From: Microvirga mediterraneensis
GTDB taxonomy: Bacteria > Pseudomonadota > Alphaproteobacteria > Rhizobiales > Beijerinckiaceae
DNA length: 64,000 nucleotides
Assembly: GCF_013520865.1 (NCBI RefSeq)
Contig: NZ_JACDXJ010000001.1
Span: 3,029,001-3,093,000 of the forward strand
Reading direction: 5' to 3'
The notes below the pieces were generated by a model that had not been told where the DNA came from, did no database searches, and saw only the letters and a program-made list of their open reading frames with translations. The translations under genes were made by a program, and so were the position numbers. Positions 21,730-31,639 of the stretch are shown piece after piece. The stretch's first letter is position 1. Each line of letters starts with the position of its first letter.

Positions 21730-24234
21730 TTAGATCACCACAAAGTCGTGAAAGTAGAGCTTTGACTTATTGGTGAGGACGGCAATCTTCACGGCGGCGG
21801 TCCGGCCGGTGCCGTCGACGTCGTAGTAGAGACTGCCCGTGCCCTTGTCGTAGATGATGCGGTCGCCGGAATCCTTGGCCGTCTTGCCCGTAACGAAGGC
21901 GCCGCTCGCCAGCACTCCCTTCGGCATTGCCTTGAAGATCGTACGATTGAGCTGAAACGTGTCATCGCGCGACGAGAAATCCGTGACGACATCGGGATTG
22001 AGCTTGTTCGGCTTTGTATCGAACAGGAACACGTCCTTGCCTGCATTGCCTGTCAGCATGTCCTTGCCGTCGCCGCCGGACAGGGTGTCATTCCCGGCTC
22101 CGCCGACGAGGGTGTCGTTGTCAAGTCCGCCGCCCAAGCGATCGTTGCCGACGCCTCCTACGAACCGGTCCGCAGCATTGGTTCCCGATGTCACCTCGAC
22201 CGCGAGGTCGGTCACCGTGACGGTCAGGTCCTTATCGCGGCTGAGTCCACCGGCATCCTTGGCGCGGACCTTGATCTGGTAGGAACGCACCTCCTCATAA
22301 TCGAGCAGGGAACCGTTCTTGACGACAATCCTGTCGCCTTTGAGCGCGAAGCGGCCGCCGGCATCGTCGAGGAGTTCGTAGTCGAACTCGTCCCCGGCAT
22401 TTGGGTCCACCCCCTGCAGGGTTCCCACGGCCATGCCGGTGCCGGACAGCTCGAGAGCGATCCCGCCCGTGAAACGGATGTCGGTCGGACCGGAGTTGGT
22501 ATAGGTCCCAGTGCTGTCCGTCACCGTCTCAATACCATGCTGGAAGAGCAGGCCGCGCTCGCGGACGGTGAAGGCGTCGCCGACGAGGATCACCCGGTCA
22601 TTGGCGCCAGCCGTCCCATCCAGCAAGCCTGCGGCGGCCTTGTCGTTGAGCGTGACCTTCGTGCCTGCCGTGTATGTCAGCTTGATGCCGAGGTTAAGAA
22701 ATACCTTGTTGCTCAGGTCGAAAGCACTGCCCGAGAGCTGAAGCATGTTGGTGCCGCCGCGCCCATCGATCGCAACGAAATCCGCCAGCCGCGCCGCGTT
22801 CGCAATGATCGTATCATTGCCGGCCGAGCCCCGAATGGCTTCGAAGCCGGTCAGGGACGCTGGGGCCGTCAGGTCTAGGATTCCGGCTGCGTTGATGGAG
22901 AGCGTGTCGCTACCCCCGCCGCCGTCGATCCGGTCGCCAATGCTCAGAGACGCACTCGGCACAAAAAGGGTTTCGCTCGCATTCGTGCCGCTGGCAATGT
23001 CGCTGGCGATCGTCAGGACTTCCGAACTCGATGGCGAGAAGTGGCGGACATAGACGCTCGCTCCATTGACCGCGTCGAACGACTGGTACGTAACGATCCA
23101 GCTCCCATCAGCCAAGGCTGTCATATGGGAAAACCGTTGGTCTCCCACCGTAATGTCCGTCACCCGCATTTCCGCGCCCGCCGGTGAACCGTCGGCGTAG
23201 TAGCGCTGCATGTAAAGGCCTCGTCCGTAGCCATCCTGCCCCTCGGACTGCCACGCGACTACCCAGCCGCCATCGAGCAGAGCAACGATGCTCGAGCGTT
23301 CCTGGTCACCCGCCACGGTCGTGTTGACCTGACTCGTCGTGCCGACAGGGGCTCCTTGCGCATTGTAGCGCTGCTGGAAAACGCCGCGCCCCCATCCATC
23401 CTGGTCGATGGCCTCCCAGGTGACGACCCATCCGCCGTCCGCAAGAGCTGCCGTGTTCGGGACGAATGAAAAGTACCCCGCATTGGGGACGACGATCTCG
23501 CCTCCATCGGGCACCACATTATTACCTGAGTCGATGTGAAAGCGCTGCTGTCGGATGTTGGCGGTCGTTGCGGCAGCCGAAGTCCACGTCACCACCCAGC
23601 TCCGGTCGCTCAGGATCGTGACGCTCGGGTCATACTCGCTATCGGCATCAACGGTATTGACCTTGATTTCACCTCCGATCGCAGTCCCGTCGGATCTATA
23701 GTATTGTTGGAAGATATCGAAACCGCTGGGCGATTCCGATTTGGATGACCACGTCACCACCCAGCCGCCGGAATCGTCTTGCGCTGCCGGAAACACGGCG
23801 ACACTCGGGGCCTGCTGATTGCCAGCAGTCGTGGTGTTGACCCTTTTATCCTGCTGATTTCCCGATCCATCGACGAAAAGAGCCTGCCCCTGCGCGTTGA
23901 ATCTTTGCTGAAACACGCCGCTGCTTCCATCGGAATCTTGCTGTGATTCCCAGGTGGCAAGCCAGCCGCCATCGGGGAGGGCGGTCAGAATAGGATTCAG
24001 CTGCCAGGTACTGGCAGATTGGGCACTGATCGGCGATTTCTGGCCGACGGGGTATCCTTGAGCGTCGAAACGCTGCTGGTAGACGTTGTAGCCGGTGCCG
24101 TCCGACTCGTAGGCTTCCCACGCAACGACCCAACCTCCGCCTGCAAGGGCCGTGACGTTCGGATTTTGCCAGTTTGTCTCCGGCGATGTGCTTACAAGTG
24201 TCTCGGCTCCGGCCCTGATAACGGATATCGCCAT
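21730..24234 (-). CDS. Secreted RTX-type calcium-binding repeat protein
   Basis: An 834-residue protein, probably exported by a type I system: it has no signal peptide and C-terminal RTX repeats. Residues about 25-400 are seven imperfect repeats of about 50 residues, each with GGWVVTWE-like and VFQQRFNAQG-like segments. A calcium-repeat-like region (DRIDGGGGSDTL, FEAIRGSAGNDTI) follows. A cadherin-like domain (about 590-685, YELLDDAGGRFAL, LDYEEVRSYQIKVRAKD) comes next, then three or four RTX nonapeptides (GGAGNDTLSGGDGKDML). A C-terminal secretion region has TDFSSRDDTFQL. No type I exporter genes lie nearby. The role is unknown; adhesion or surface-layer function is possible. The seven-fold repeat hints at a beta-propeller. 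Confidence 0.8.
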   Translation of the reverse strand: MAISVIRAGAETLVSTSPETNWQNPNVTALAGGGWVVAWEAYESDGTGYNVYQQRFDAQGYPVGQKSPISAQSASTWQLNPILTALPDGGWLATWESQQDSDGSSGVFQQRFNAQGQALFVDGSGNQQDKRVNTTTAGNQQAPSVAVFPAAQDDSGGWVVTWSSKSESPSGFDIFQQYYRSDGTAIGGEIKVNTVDADSEYDPSVTILSDRSWVVTWTSAAATTANIRQQRFHIDSGNNVVPDGGEIVVPNAGYFSFVPNTAALADGGWVVTWEAIDQDGWGRGVFQQRYNAQGAPVGTTSQVNTTVAGDQERSSIVALLDGGWVVAWQSEGQDGYGRGLYMQRYYADGSPAGAEMRVTDITVGDQRFSHMTALADGSWIVTYQSFDAVNGASVYVRHFSPSSSEVLTIASDIASGTNASETLFVPSASLSIGDRIDGGGGSDTLSINAAGILDLTAPASLTGFEAIRGSAGNDTIIANAARLADFVAIDGRGGTNMLQLSGSAFDLSNKVFLNLGIKLTYTAGTKVTLNDKAAAGLLDGTAGANDRVILVGDAFTVRERGLLFQHGIETVTDSTGTYTNSGPTDIRFTGGIALELSGTGMAVGTLQGVDPNAGDEFDYELLDDAGGRFALKGDRIVVKNGSLLDYEEVRSYQIKVRAKDAGGLSRDKDLTVTVTDLAVEVTSGTNAADRFVGGVGNDRLGGGLDNDTLVGGAGNDTLSGGDGKDMLTGNAGKDVFLFDTKPNKLNPDVVTDFSSRDDTFQLNRTIFKAMPKGVLASGAFVTGKTAKDSGDRIIYDKGTGSLYYDVDGTGRTAAVKIAVLTNKSKLYFHDFVVI

Positions 24235-24381
24235 TGGTTCGATCCTTAGATATAGTCAGTATAACAGGCAAATAGCCAATTTTAGGATATAAAGTAACAT
24301 ATAAGTCTTCCTCCGCAACTGACCGGCAACTCCGCCGACAGTTGCCTTCTTTCGTTCAGATGCCGTTTCCAAAGGAGCCCG

Positions 24382-25245
24382 ATGACCCGCCGGATCGATC
24401 ACCTCGTCATTGCCGTCCACGACCTCGATCAGGCCGGGAGTTTCTATCGGCGGCTCGGTTTCCAAGTCGGGGCCCGCAACCGCCATCCCTGGGGGACTGA
24501 GAACCGGATCGTGCAGCTTCCCGGCTCGTTCATCGAGCTGATCGCCGTGGGCGAGGAGGCGGCGATCGCGCCGCATCGGGCGAGCGCGTACAGCTTCGGT
24601 GCCTTCGTGCAGGACTATCTCAGGGACCGCGAAGGCCTCGCCATGCTTGTGCTCGACAGCCGGGATGCCGAGGCGGATGCGGCTTTGTTCGCGCAGAAGA
24701 GCATCGGTTCGTTTGAACCGTTCCATTTCGAACGCAGCGGAAAACGGCCCGACGGCAGCGAAACGAAGGTCGCTTTCACCCTGGCTTTCGCGTCAGCCGA
24801 GGACTCTCCGAAGGCCGGTTTCTTCGTCTGCCAGCAGCACTATCCGGAAAACTTCTGGAACCCGGAATTCCAGCGCCATGACAATCGGGCAACGCAGATT
24901 TCATCGGTCACCCTGTCTGCGCCGGCTCCGGAGCGGCTCCGCGCCTTCCTGACCGCGTTCACGGGCGTCGATCCTGCGAGCCCCGACGGAGACGATCTGG
25001 CCTTCCGACTGGGCGAGGGCCATATCGACGTGCTCACGCCCGACGACGCGGCTGAGAATTACGGTTCGGTAGAGGCCGAGCTCGATCAGCCATCCTTCGT
25101 GGCCTTCGCGGTCCGGGTGGAGGATATCCACGTCCACGCGAAGTGGCTGGACGCGGCCGAGATTCCCTACCAGCACATCGGCAGCAGACTCATCGTGCCG
25201 GCCAGCGCCGCCTTCGGGGTCGCCATCGCCTTCGAGCCAACGTAA
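24382..25245 (+). CDS. VOC-family (glyoxalase-like) protein
   Basis: A 287-residue protein of the vicinal oxygen chelate superfamily with the opening RRIDHLVIAVHDLDQAGSFYRRLGFQVG, where His is the usual first metal ligand. A second, weaker module starts at about residue 170 (QISSVTLSAPAPERLRAFL). This size and layout match the Glyoxalase_3-like group of uncharacterised dioxygenase/lyase-like proteins. A good ribosome site (AAAGGAG) lies just before the ATG. The substrate cannot be told from sequence. It is divergent from the RTX-type gene and followed by a membrane protein. Confidence 0.8.
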   Translation: MTRRIDHLVIAVHDLDQAGSFYRRLGFQVGARNRHPWGTENRIVQLPGSFIELIAVGEEAAIAPHRASAYSFGAFVQDYLRDREGLAMLVLDSRDAEADAALFAQKSIGSFEPFHFERSGKRPDGSETKVAFTLAFASAEDSPKAGFFVCQQHYPENFWNPEFQRHDNRATQISSVTLSAPAPERLRAFLTAFTGVDPASPDGDDLAFRLGEGHIDVLTPDDAAENYGSVEAELDQPSFVAFAVRVEDIHVHAKWLDAAEIPYQHIGSRLIVPASAAFGVAIAFEPT

Positions 25246-25296
25246 TATTAACCATGATCCCCTAGACGATGAAAAACATCATGTGGGGGACTGATC

Positions 25297-25698
25297 GTGG
25301 CTTCATCTCTGGCGGGCTTGGCCGATTTCCTAATTTTCTTCGTACTCGCGGTCGCCCTCGTGGGCCTTTATCTAGCGGTCTATACGCTCGCGTCCATGCA
25401 CAATGAGTTCGCCCTGATCCGCGAGAACGTGATCTCGGCGGCGACCGCCCTCGGTTTCAGCCTCGTGGGCTTCGCCCTTCCGCTGGCGAGCGCCATCGTC
25501 CACGCCCAGACCATCGTCGATTGCCTCGTGTGGGGATTGGTGGCCCTAGCCGTGCAGATTCTCGTGTACTGGCTGGTGCGTATCGCCATGCCGAACCTGT
25601 CCCAGCGCATCGCCGGGGGCGAGATGGCCGCAGCGCTGTTCCTCGGCGCCGCGTCGCTCGCCGCCGGAATCATCAATGCGGCGGCGATGACCTTCTGA
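25297..25698 (+). CDS. DUF350 (UPF0719) inner-membrane protein
   Basis: A 133-residue protein with four predicted membrane helices, about 10-32, 48-70, 78-98 and 110-130. The sequence pattern (FALIRENVISAATALGFSLVGFALPLASAI, NLSQRIAGGEMAAALFLGAASLAAGIINAAAM) is that of DUF350/UPF0719, the YjfL-like family, whose function is not established. It starts 51 bases after the VOC gene and may be cotranscribed. It is followed by a dispersed repeat. Confidence 0.82.
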   Translation: MASSLAGLADFLIFFVLAVALVGLYLAVYTLASMHNEFALIRENVISAATALGFSLVGFALPLASAIVHAQTIVDCLVWGLVALAVQILVYWLVRIAMPNLSQRIAGGEMAAALFLGAASLAAGIINAAAMTF

Positions 25699-25707
25699 AG
25701 CATCAAA

Positions 25708-25743
25708 CGTGAAACCGGGAACCGGTCTTGCGTGAAAAGACGC
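25708..25743 (-). repeat. Dispersed intergenic palindromic repeat, copy 2
   Basis: Read on the minus strand, this contains GCGTCTTTTCACGCAAGACC followed by GGTTCCCGGTTTCACG. It matches the element at 9962-10002 (TCTTTTCACGCAAAACCGGT then TCCCACTTTTGCG). It lies between the convergent stops of the DUF350 and small HTH genes, the same kind of position as copy 1. Confidence 0.7.
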
Positions 25744-25756
25744 TTCAATAACCCTG

Positions 25757-26026
25757 TCAGGCGCTCGCCTCGACCATGCGGGCGAATTGAACGGCTTCGG
25801 CCCGCAGGGCCGGGGGCACCAGCATCGGGTTCTTGTGCCGGACAGCATAAAGCATGGCGATCCGCTCGATGGCTCTGAGATAAAGGTCCGGGATCTCGCT
25901 CTCGCCCCATTCGAAGGCTTGGTAGTCACGCAGGTTCAGGTCGATCTCATGGGCCATCTTGCTCTGGGTAAATCCGAGCGCGGTTCTGAGAGCCACGAGT
26001 TCGTGCACCTTGTTCTGTTCGGACAT
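25757..26026 (-). CDS. Small helix-turn-helix (XRE-like) protein
   Basis: An 89-residue protein. The start MSEQNKVHEL was chosen over one five codons upstream. Residues 8-45 (LVALRTALGFTQSKMAHEIDLNLRDYQAFEWG) match the Cro/C1-type helix-turn-helix, with the FTQSKMA turn and a following recognition-helix region. The C-terminal half is helical and has no effector domain. It is monocistronic and divergent from kdsA across a 263-base region. It could regulate itself or kdsA, but no operator was recognised. Confidence 0.65.
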   Translation of the reverse strand: MSEQNKVHELVALRTALGFTQSKMAHEIDLNLRDYQAFEWGESEIPDLYLRAIERIAMLYAVRHKNPMLVPPALRAEAVQFARMVEASA

Positions 26027-26289
26027 GAGAGCGCCCCCCAAGCGCGGCGATGTGATCGAGTGAAGCGGTTACGGATCGATTTAAGGTAAATTTTCTCAAT
26101 CTTTCCATGCGGATAGGAGCATGTTTTAGCACGCTCTCAAAGTAAATCGACCTTTCGTTGGAAGAGGGCGTCCTCCACGGATTTCGGCTTGAAGGGCGGC
26201 AAGCCGTTTCCGTTCGCCGCGACGCCGAGAAAAGGCTGTTATGCACATCGCCGCTTTGCTTGGTGCCGCAGACAGGATAGAGACGGCCC

Positions 26290-27138
26290 ATGACCGATAC
26301 CAAACAGCATCCCGCCGTCGTCGAGGCCGGTAATGTCCGCTTCGGCAATCATCTGCCGCTCAGCATCATTGCCGGGCCCTGCGCCATGGAAAGCCGCGAG
26401 CATGCGCTTGAGATGGCGGCTGCCCTGAAGGAGATCACGGGGAGGCTGGGCCTGGGCCTCGTCTACAAGTCGTCATTCGACAAGGCTAACCGCACGTCCA
26501 TCGCCAGCGCCCGTGGCATCGGGCTCGATAAAGCCCTCGCCATCTTCGCCGAGGTGAAGGAGACCTATGGCCTGCCGGTGATCACCGACGTGCACGAGAA
26601 CGACCAATGCGCCCCCGTGGGCGAGGTGGTCGACATCCTGCAGATTCCCGCCTTCCTCTGCCGCCAGACGGATCTCCTGATCGCTGCCGCCAGGACAGGC
26701 CGGGTTGTCAATGTGAAGAAGGGGCAGTTTCTGGCCCCCTGGGACATGGCCAACGTCGCGGCCAAGGTGACGGCTGCCGGCAATCCCAACGTGATGCTGA
26801 CCGAGCGCGGCGCCTCCTTCGGCTACAACACGCTCGTGTCCGACATGCGCTCCCTGCCGATCATGGCCGAGACGGGCGCCCCGGTGATCTTCGACGCCAC
26901 CCATTCCGTGCAGCAGCCCGGCGGCCAGGGCACGACTTCCGGCGGCCAGCGCGAATATGTGCCGGTGCTCGCGCGCGCCGCAGTCGCCGTGGGTGTCGCG
27001 GGCGTCTTCATTGAGACGCACCAGGACCCGGACAAAGCGCCGTCGGACGGTCCCAATATGGTGCCGCTGAAGGATCTCGAGGGGCTCCTCGCGCAGCTGA
27101 AGGCGTTCGATGCACTGGCGAAGGGCAGGGCAGCATAA
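26290..27138 (+). CDS. kdsA: 3-deoxy-D-manno-octulosonate 8-phosphate synthase KdsA
   Basis: Condenses phosphoenolpyruvate with arabinose 5-phosphate to make KDO-8-phosphate for the lipopolysaccharide core. The 282-residue TIM barrel shows [48 protein letters not shown] and the [14 protein letters not shown] loop. The asparagine in [11 protein letters not shown] and the metal-site differences seen in known classes do not allow a sure class call here. The nearby eno makes phosphoenolpyruvate, one of its substrates. Confidence 0.97.
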   Translation: MTDTKQHPAVVEAGNVRFGNHLPLSIIAGPCAMESREHALEMAAALKEITGRLGLGLVYKSSFDKANRTSIASARGIGLDKALAIFAEVKETYGLPVITDVHENDQCAPVGEVVDILQIPAFLCRQTDLLIAAARTGRVVNVKKGQFLAPWDMANVAAKVTAAGNPNVMLTERGASFGYNTLVSDMRSLPIMAETGAPVIFDATHSVQQPGGQGTTSGGQREYVPVLARAAVAVGVAGVFIETHQDPDKAPSDGPNMVPLKDLEGLLAQLKAFDALAKGRAA

Positions 27139-27160
27139 AAGTATAATGATCGATCGCTTC

Positions 27161-27194
27161 TTCGTCGTCGCGGCCTTTTGCCGGCGATGACGAA
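27161..27194. repeat. REP-like hairpin after kdsA
   Basis: TTCGTCGTCGCGGCC and CCGGCGATGACGAA form an imperfect inverted repeat around TTTTG, 22 bases after the kdsA stop. The outer TCGTC/GACGA arms and inner GGCC/GCCGG core resemble the palindromes near eno and pdhC. It may help end kdsA transcription. Confidence 0.5.
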
Positions 27195-27307
27195 GGGGTC
27201 GCCCATGCCTTTTCAAGAGGTCAGGTCTGCGCTCCTGCCGCTCGATTAACGTTGGTCCCGTGGTATGGAGCCTATGCTCCCTCTACGGCTTCAATCGTTA
27301 GGATGCC

Positions 27308-28486
27308 ATGTCCTCCCGCAATCTGATCCTGATCCTCGCCACCAGCGGCTTTGCGAGCACTTTCTCCGGCCGCGCGGTCGAGCCGATGGTCGGGATCATT
27401 GCGCGGGATCTGAGCTCGGATCCGCAGACCATCGCACTCCTTTCGGCCGCCTTCGCGCTGCCTTATGCTTTCATCCAGCCGGTGCTGGGGCCCATCGGCG
27501 ATGCGCTCGGCAAGGAGCGCGTCATGAAGGTGGCGCTGTCGATCCTTTTTCTGGCTTTGGCCTGCTCGGCCTTCGCCCCGAACGCGGCGACGCTCTTCAC
27601 CCTTCGCATCATCGCCGGCGCGGCCGCGGGCGGTGCGGTACCGCTGTCCATCGCGCTGATCGGCGACCGGGTCGAGATGGCCCAAAGGCAGATAGCGCTG
27701 AGCCGCTATCTCGTAGCCGTCATCATCGGGCAGCTTGCTGGATCGTCCCTCGCGGGGCTCCTCGCCGAATGGATCGGCTGGCGCGGCGTGTTCGGCCTTT
27801 CCACGATCATGATGGCGTTGGCGCTGACCGCGACTGTTATCGGCTTCCGGGGCGCCTTGCCCGGCGGTCGGTTCGATCCACGGGCGGCGATTCTGCGGTA
27901 TCGGGCCATCCTGTCCAATCCGCGAGCGCTGTTTCTTTTCGGCTCCGTCTTCGTCGAAGCCATCGCTCTGTTCGGCATCTTCCCTTACGTGGCGCCGCTG
28001 CTCGAGGAGAGGGGCGGGGGTGGGGCGGCACAGGCGGGCTTCGCCATCGGCGGGTTCGCCCTCGGCGGACTCGTTTATTCCGCCCTGGTGACCTGGATGC
28101 TGCGGCGGCTCGGTATCGGCAGGATCCTTCTGGGAGGAGGTTTCTTCGCCGGAGCCGCGCTCCTTATCCTGGGAACCGGCGGCGGTTGGAAGCTCGACGC
28201 GGCGGCCCTGCTGCTCATGGGCCTCGGCTTCTACATGCTCCACAACACGTTCCAGGCCCAGGTGACGGAGGTGGCCCCCGGGGCCCGCGCCTCGGCGGTC
28301 GCGCTTCATGCCTTCTCGTTCTTCTGCGGACAGGCGCTCGGCGTCGTTCTGATGGGCTTCGGCCTTCGGAACATCGGCCTCACGGCGTCGACGGGCGTGG
28401 CCGCGCTGGTCATCGTCTGCGTCGGCGTGGCGGCCGCCACCGTTCTCGGCCGGACTGCGAGGCCAGCGACCGACGCGAAACAATAG
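27308..28486 (+). CDS. MFS transporter
   Basis: A 392-residue protein with about 12 predicted membrane helices and the major facilitator loop 2-3 motif region GPIGDALGKERVMK. Helix 4 has RIIAGAAAGGAVPLSIALIGD and helix 5 VAVIIGQLAGSSLAGLLAE. The layout suits a drug/proton antiporter-type exporter of the 12-helix class, but the substrate is unknown. It stands alone, about 170 bases after kdsA and 49 bases before the DUF305 gene. Confidence 0.88.
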   Translation: MSSRNLILILATSGFASTFSGRAVEPMVGIIARDLSSDPQTIALLSAAFALPYAFIQPVLGPIGDALGKERVMKVALSILFLALACSAFAPNAATLFTLRIIAGAAAGGAVPLSIALIGDRVEMAQRQIALSRYLVAVIIGQLAGSSLAGLLAEWIGWRGVFGLSTIMMALALTATVIGFRGALPGGRFDPRAAILRYRAILSNPRALFLFGSVFVEAIALFGIFPYVAPLLEERGGGGAAQAGFAIGGFALGGLVYSALVTWMLRRLGIGRILLGGGFFAGAALLILGTGGGWKLDAAALLLMGLGFYMLHNTFQAQVTEVAPGARASAVALHAFSFFCGQALGVVLMGFGLRNIGLTASTGVAALVIVCVGVAAATVLGRTARPATDAKQ

Positions 28487-28535
28487 GGCGGCCGATCCGT
28501 TGGTCCCGGGTGAAACCCAAGCGGGATCGGTGACG

Positions 28536-29060
28536 ATGAGCTACGGACGTTTCGGGGCCATGATCGTGACTTCCACGGTCGTTATGTTCGGCCTGATGTA
28601 CCTGAACACCTATGCGCTGGACCACGTGTTCTACAGCCAGACGCGGACCTGGATGGCCGTCGTGATGGGCGCAGTGATGGGCGTCATCATGCTCGGCTTC
28701 ATGTGGTCCATGTATGGGAACAGGGCCGCCAACATGGCGATTCTGGCGGTCAGTGCGGTGGTGTTCGCCGGGGCCCTGTGGCTGGTCCGAAGCCAGGAGA
28801 CCGTCAGCGACGTCTCCTACATGAAGGCAATGATTCCTCATCATTCCATTGCGATCATGACCAGCGAGCGCGCCCATATCCGTGATCCGCGGGTGAGACT
28901 GCTCGCGGATCGCATCATCGAGGCTCAGGTCCGTGAAATCGGCGAGATGAGGACGCTGATCGCTGACCTCGAGCGGAATCCGGTGGCGAACGGGGCGCCC
29001 GATCTGCCGTCCTATCGAGACCGGGGAGCCCCACCGCCGCCTCCGGCCAAGCCTGACTGA
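28536..29060 (+). CDS. DUF305-domain membrane protein
   Basis: A 174-residue protein starting MSYGRFGAMIVTSTVV. Three predicted membrane helices lie at about 7-25, 36-55 and 65-83. A C-terminal DUF305 segment follows with MKAMIPHHSIAIMTSERA and RIIEAQVREIGEMRTLI. The HH and Met/His-rich pattern of DUF305 is often linked to copper-related proteins, but no metal genes lie nearby. It ends one base from the convergent queF stop. Confidence 0.82.
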   Translation: MSYGRFGAMIVTSTVVMFGLMYLNTYALDHVFYSQTRTWMAVVMGAVMGVIMLGFMWSMYGNRAANMAILAVSAVVFAGALWLVRSQETVSDVSYMKAMIPHHSIAIMTSERAHIRDPRVRLLADRIIEAQVREIGEMRTLIADLERNPVANGAPDLPSYRDRGAPPPPPAKPD

Positions 29061-29061
29061 T

Positions 29062-29511
29062 TCAGCGGGCGCGATAGGGCGCCACGCCCTGCTCGGGCAG
29101 CCACAGGTTCTTCGGCAGCTCGCCGGTCTGCCAGAACACGTCGATAGGGATGCCGCCCCGAGGATACCAGTAACCGCCGATCCGCAGGTACCGCGGTTCC
29201 AGCAGGTCGGCGAGGCGCTTGCCGATGGCGACCGTACAATCCTCATGGAAGGCGCCATGATTGCGGAAGCTGTGCATGTAGAGCTTGAGCGATTTCGATT
29301 CGACGAGCCATGGCCCCGGCACGTAATCGATCACCAGAATCGCGAAGTCGGGCTGGCCTGTGACCGGGCAAAGAGAGGTGAATTCCGGCACAGTGAAACG
29401 GGCCAGGTAATCGGTGTCGGAATGGGGGTTCGGCACCCGGTCGAGCTGCGCTTCCTCGGGGGATTGGGGCAGGGCGGCTGCATGGCCGAGCTGGAGGGTG
29501 GTTTCCGTCAT
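29062..29511 (-). CDS. queF: NADPH-dependent 7-cyano-7-deazaguanine reductase QueF
   Basis: Reduces preQ0 to preQ1 in queuosine tRNA modification. The 149-residue protein is the short, unimodular type I form. Motifs are [14 protein letters not shown], with the nucleophile Cys, and [25 protein letters not shown], which carries the QueF signature and the zinc/substrate-binding Glu and His. No other queuosine genes lie in the window. It is convergent with the DUF305 gene and divergent from eno. Confidence 0.96.
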   Translation of the reverse strand: MTETTLQLGHAAALPQSPEEAQLDRVPNPHSDTDYLARFTVPEFTSLCPVTGQPDFAILVIDYVPGPWLVESKSLKLYMHSFRNHGAFHEDCTVAIGKRLADLLEPRYLRIGGYWYPRGGIPIDVFWQTGELPKNLWLPEQGVAPYRAR

Positions 29512-29595
29512 CTGGAATTGACCTTGGATTGATAAAGGGAATGCTCTTGCCGTCCTTGCTCACATGGGCATTTCGGTCAATAAGCCAATTCATGA

Positions 29596-30942
<1,347 letters not shown>

Positions 30943-30969
30943 ACTGAGACGCCAGTCGACGCGTTGAGG

Positions 30970-30994
30970 AAGCCGCCGCAAGGCGGCTTTTTCT
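30970..30994 (+). terminator. Intrinsic terminator after eno
   Basis: A perfect 8-base-pair stem AAGCCGCC / GGCGGCTT with a GCAA tetraloop is followed by a T-rich tract (TTTCTTTT after the stem). It lies 27 bases after the eno stop. Confidence 0.92.
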
Positions 30995-31005
30995 TTTCCG
31001 CTTCT

Positions 31006-31042
31006 CGTCCTGGCCGGATTTGTCCCGGCCATCCATGTCTTC
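31006..31042 (+). repeat. REP-like palindrome downstream of eno
   Basis: CGTCCTGGCCGG and CCGGCCATCCATGTCTTC share a hairpin core TGGCCGG/CCGGCCA. It is a close relative of the repeat at 36440-36475, which has CGTCATGGCCGG and CCGGCCATCCACGCCTT. It sits just past the eno terminator. Confidence 0.75.
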
Positions 31043-31152
31043 GGAGCCGCTCGGTAGAAAGGGCGGCATGAGGCTAGGCACGACGGTGACAGTGTGAGGC
31101 GGAGCCTAATTTCTAACGCCTCCTTAACCATGCCGATGTAAGACTAGGCTCC

Positions 31153-31467
31153 ATGGTAATCCGCAGACGATTGAGACGATTCCTCATCCCGCTGGTGCTC
31201 TACGGCATCTCGGCGGGGGTGGCTGCCTATTTCGTGCACCACGCCCATAGCGGCGCGCGGGGCATCGAGGCTCAGCAGAAATATGAGGCGCAGGTGGCCG
31301 AACTTTCCGCCGAGCTCGATGGTTTAAAGACCCAGCGCTCCGAGTGGGAGCGCCGCATCGCGCTGCTCAGGAGTGATCAGATCGACCGTGATCTGCTCGA
31401 GGAGAGAGCGCGCGTAATGTTAGGACGTGTGCACAAGAACGACCTTGTGATCATCACAGGTCCATAA
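31153..31467 (+). CDS. ftsB: FtsB/DivIC-type septum formation initiator
   Basis: A 104-residue bitopic membrane protein of the divisome that pairs with FtsL and FtsQ. A basic N-terminus (MVIRRRLRRF) is followed by one membrane helix (about 12-30). A coiled coil covers about 38-75 (YEAQVAELSAELDGLKTQRSEWERRIALL). The short C-terminal segment DLLEERARVMLG is typical of FtsB. It lies between eno and pdhA, its usual place in proteobacteria. Confidence 0.9.
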   Translation: MVIRRRLRRFLIPLVLYGISAGVAAYFVHHAHSGARGIEAQQKYEAQVAELSAELDGLKTQRSEWERRIALLRSDQIDRDLLEERARVMLGRVHKNDLVIITGP

Positions 31468-31493
31468 TTAACAATAACTTAAAAGTTCTGCTT

Positions 31494-31508
31494 AACTGAA
31501 TTTCAGTT
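31494..31508. promoter_or_regulatory. Palindrome upstream of pdhA, possible operator
   Basis: AACTGAA-T-TTCAGTT is a perfect 15-base palindrome in the 172-base AT-rich gap between ftsB and pdhA, 132 bases before the pdhA start. A second inverted pair TTGCGC/GCGCAA follows around 31538-31563. No transcription factor is assigned; the operator role is inferred from symmetry and place. Confidence 0.4.
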
Positions 31509-31639
31509 GATCTTAAATACGTTCGCCATATCAATAAGTTGCGCATTTTATTGTGCAGCGCAAAACACCTTTTGGGGCTCTCGATTTCCGATTCCGTCTG
31601 CGCTACAACTTTCGTCGAGGAAACCCTTCGGAGGACCCG

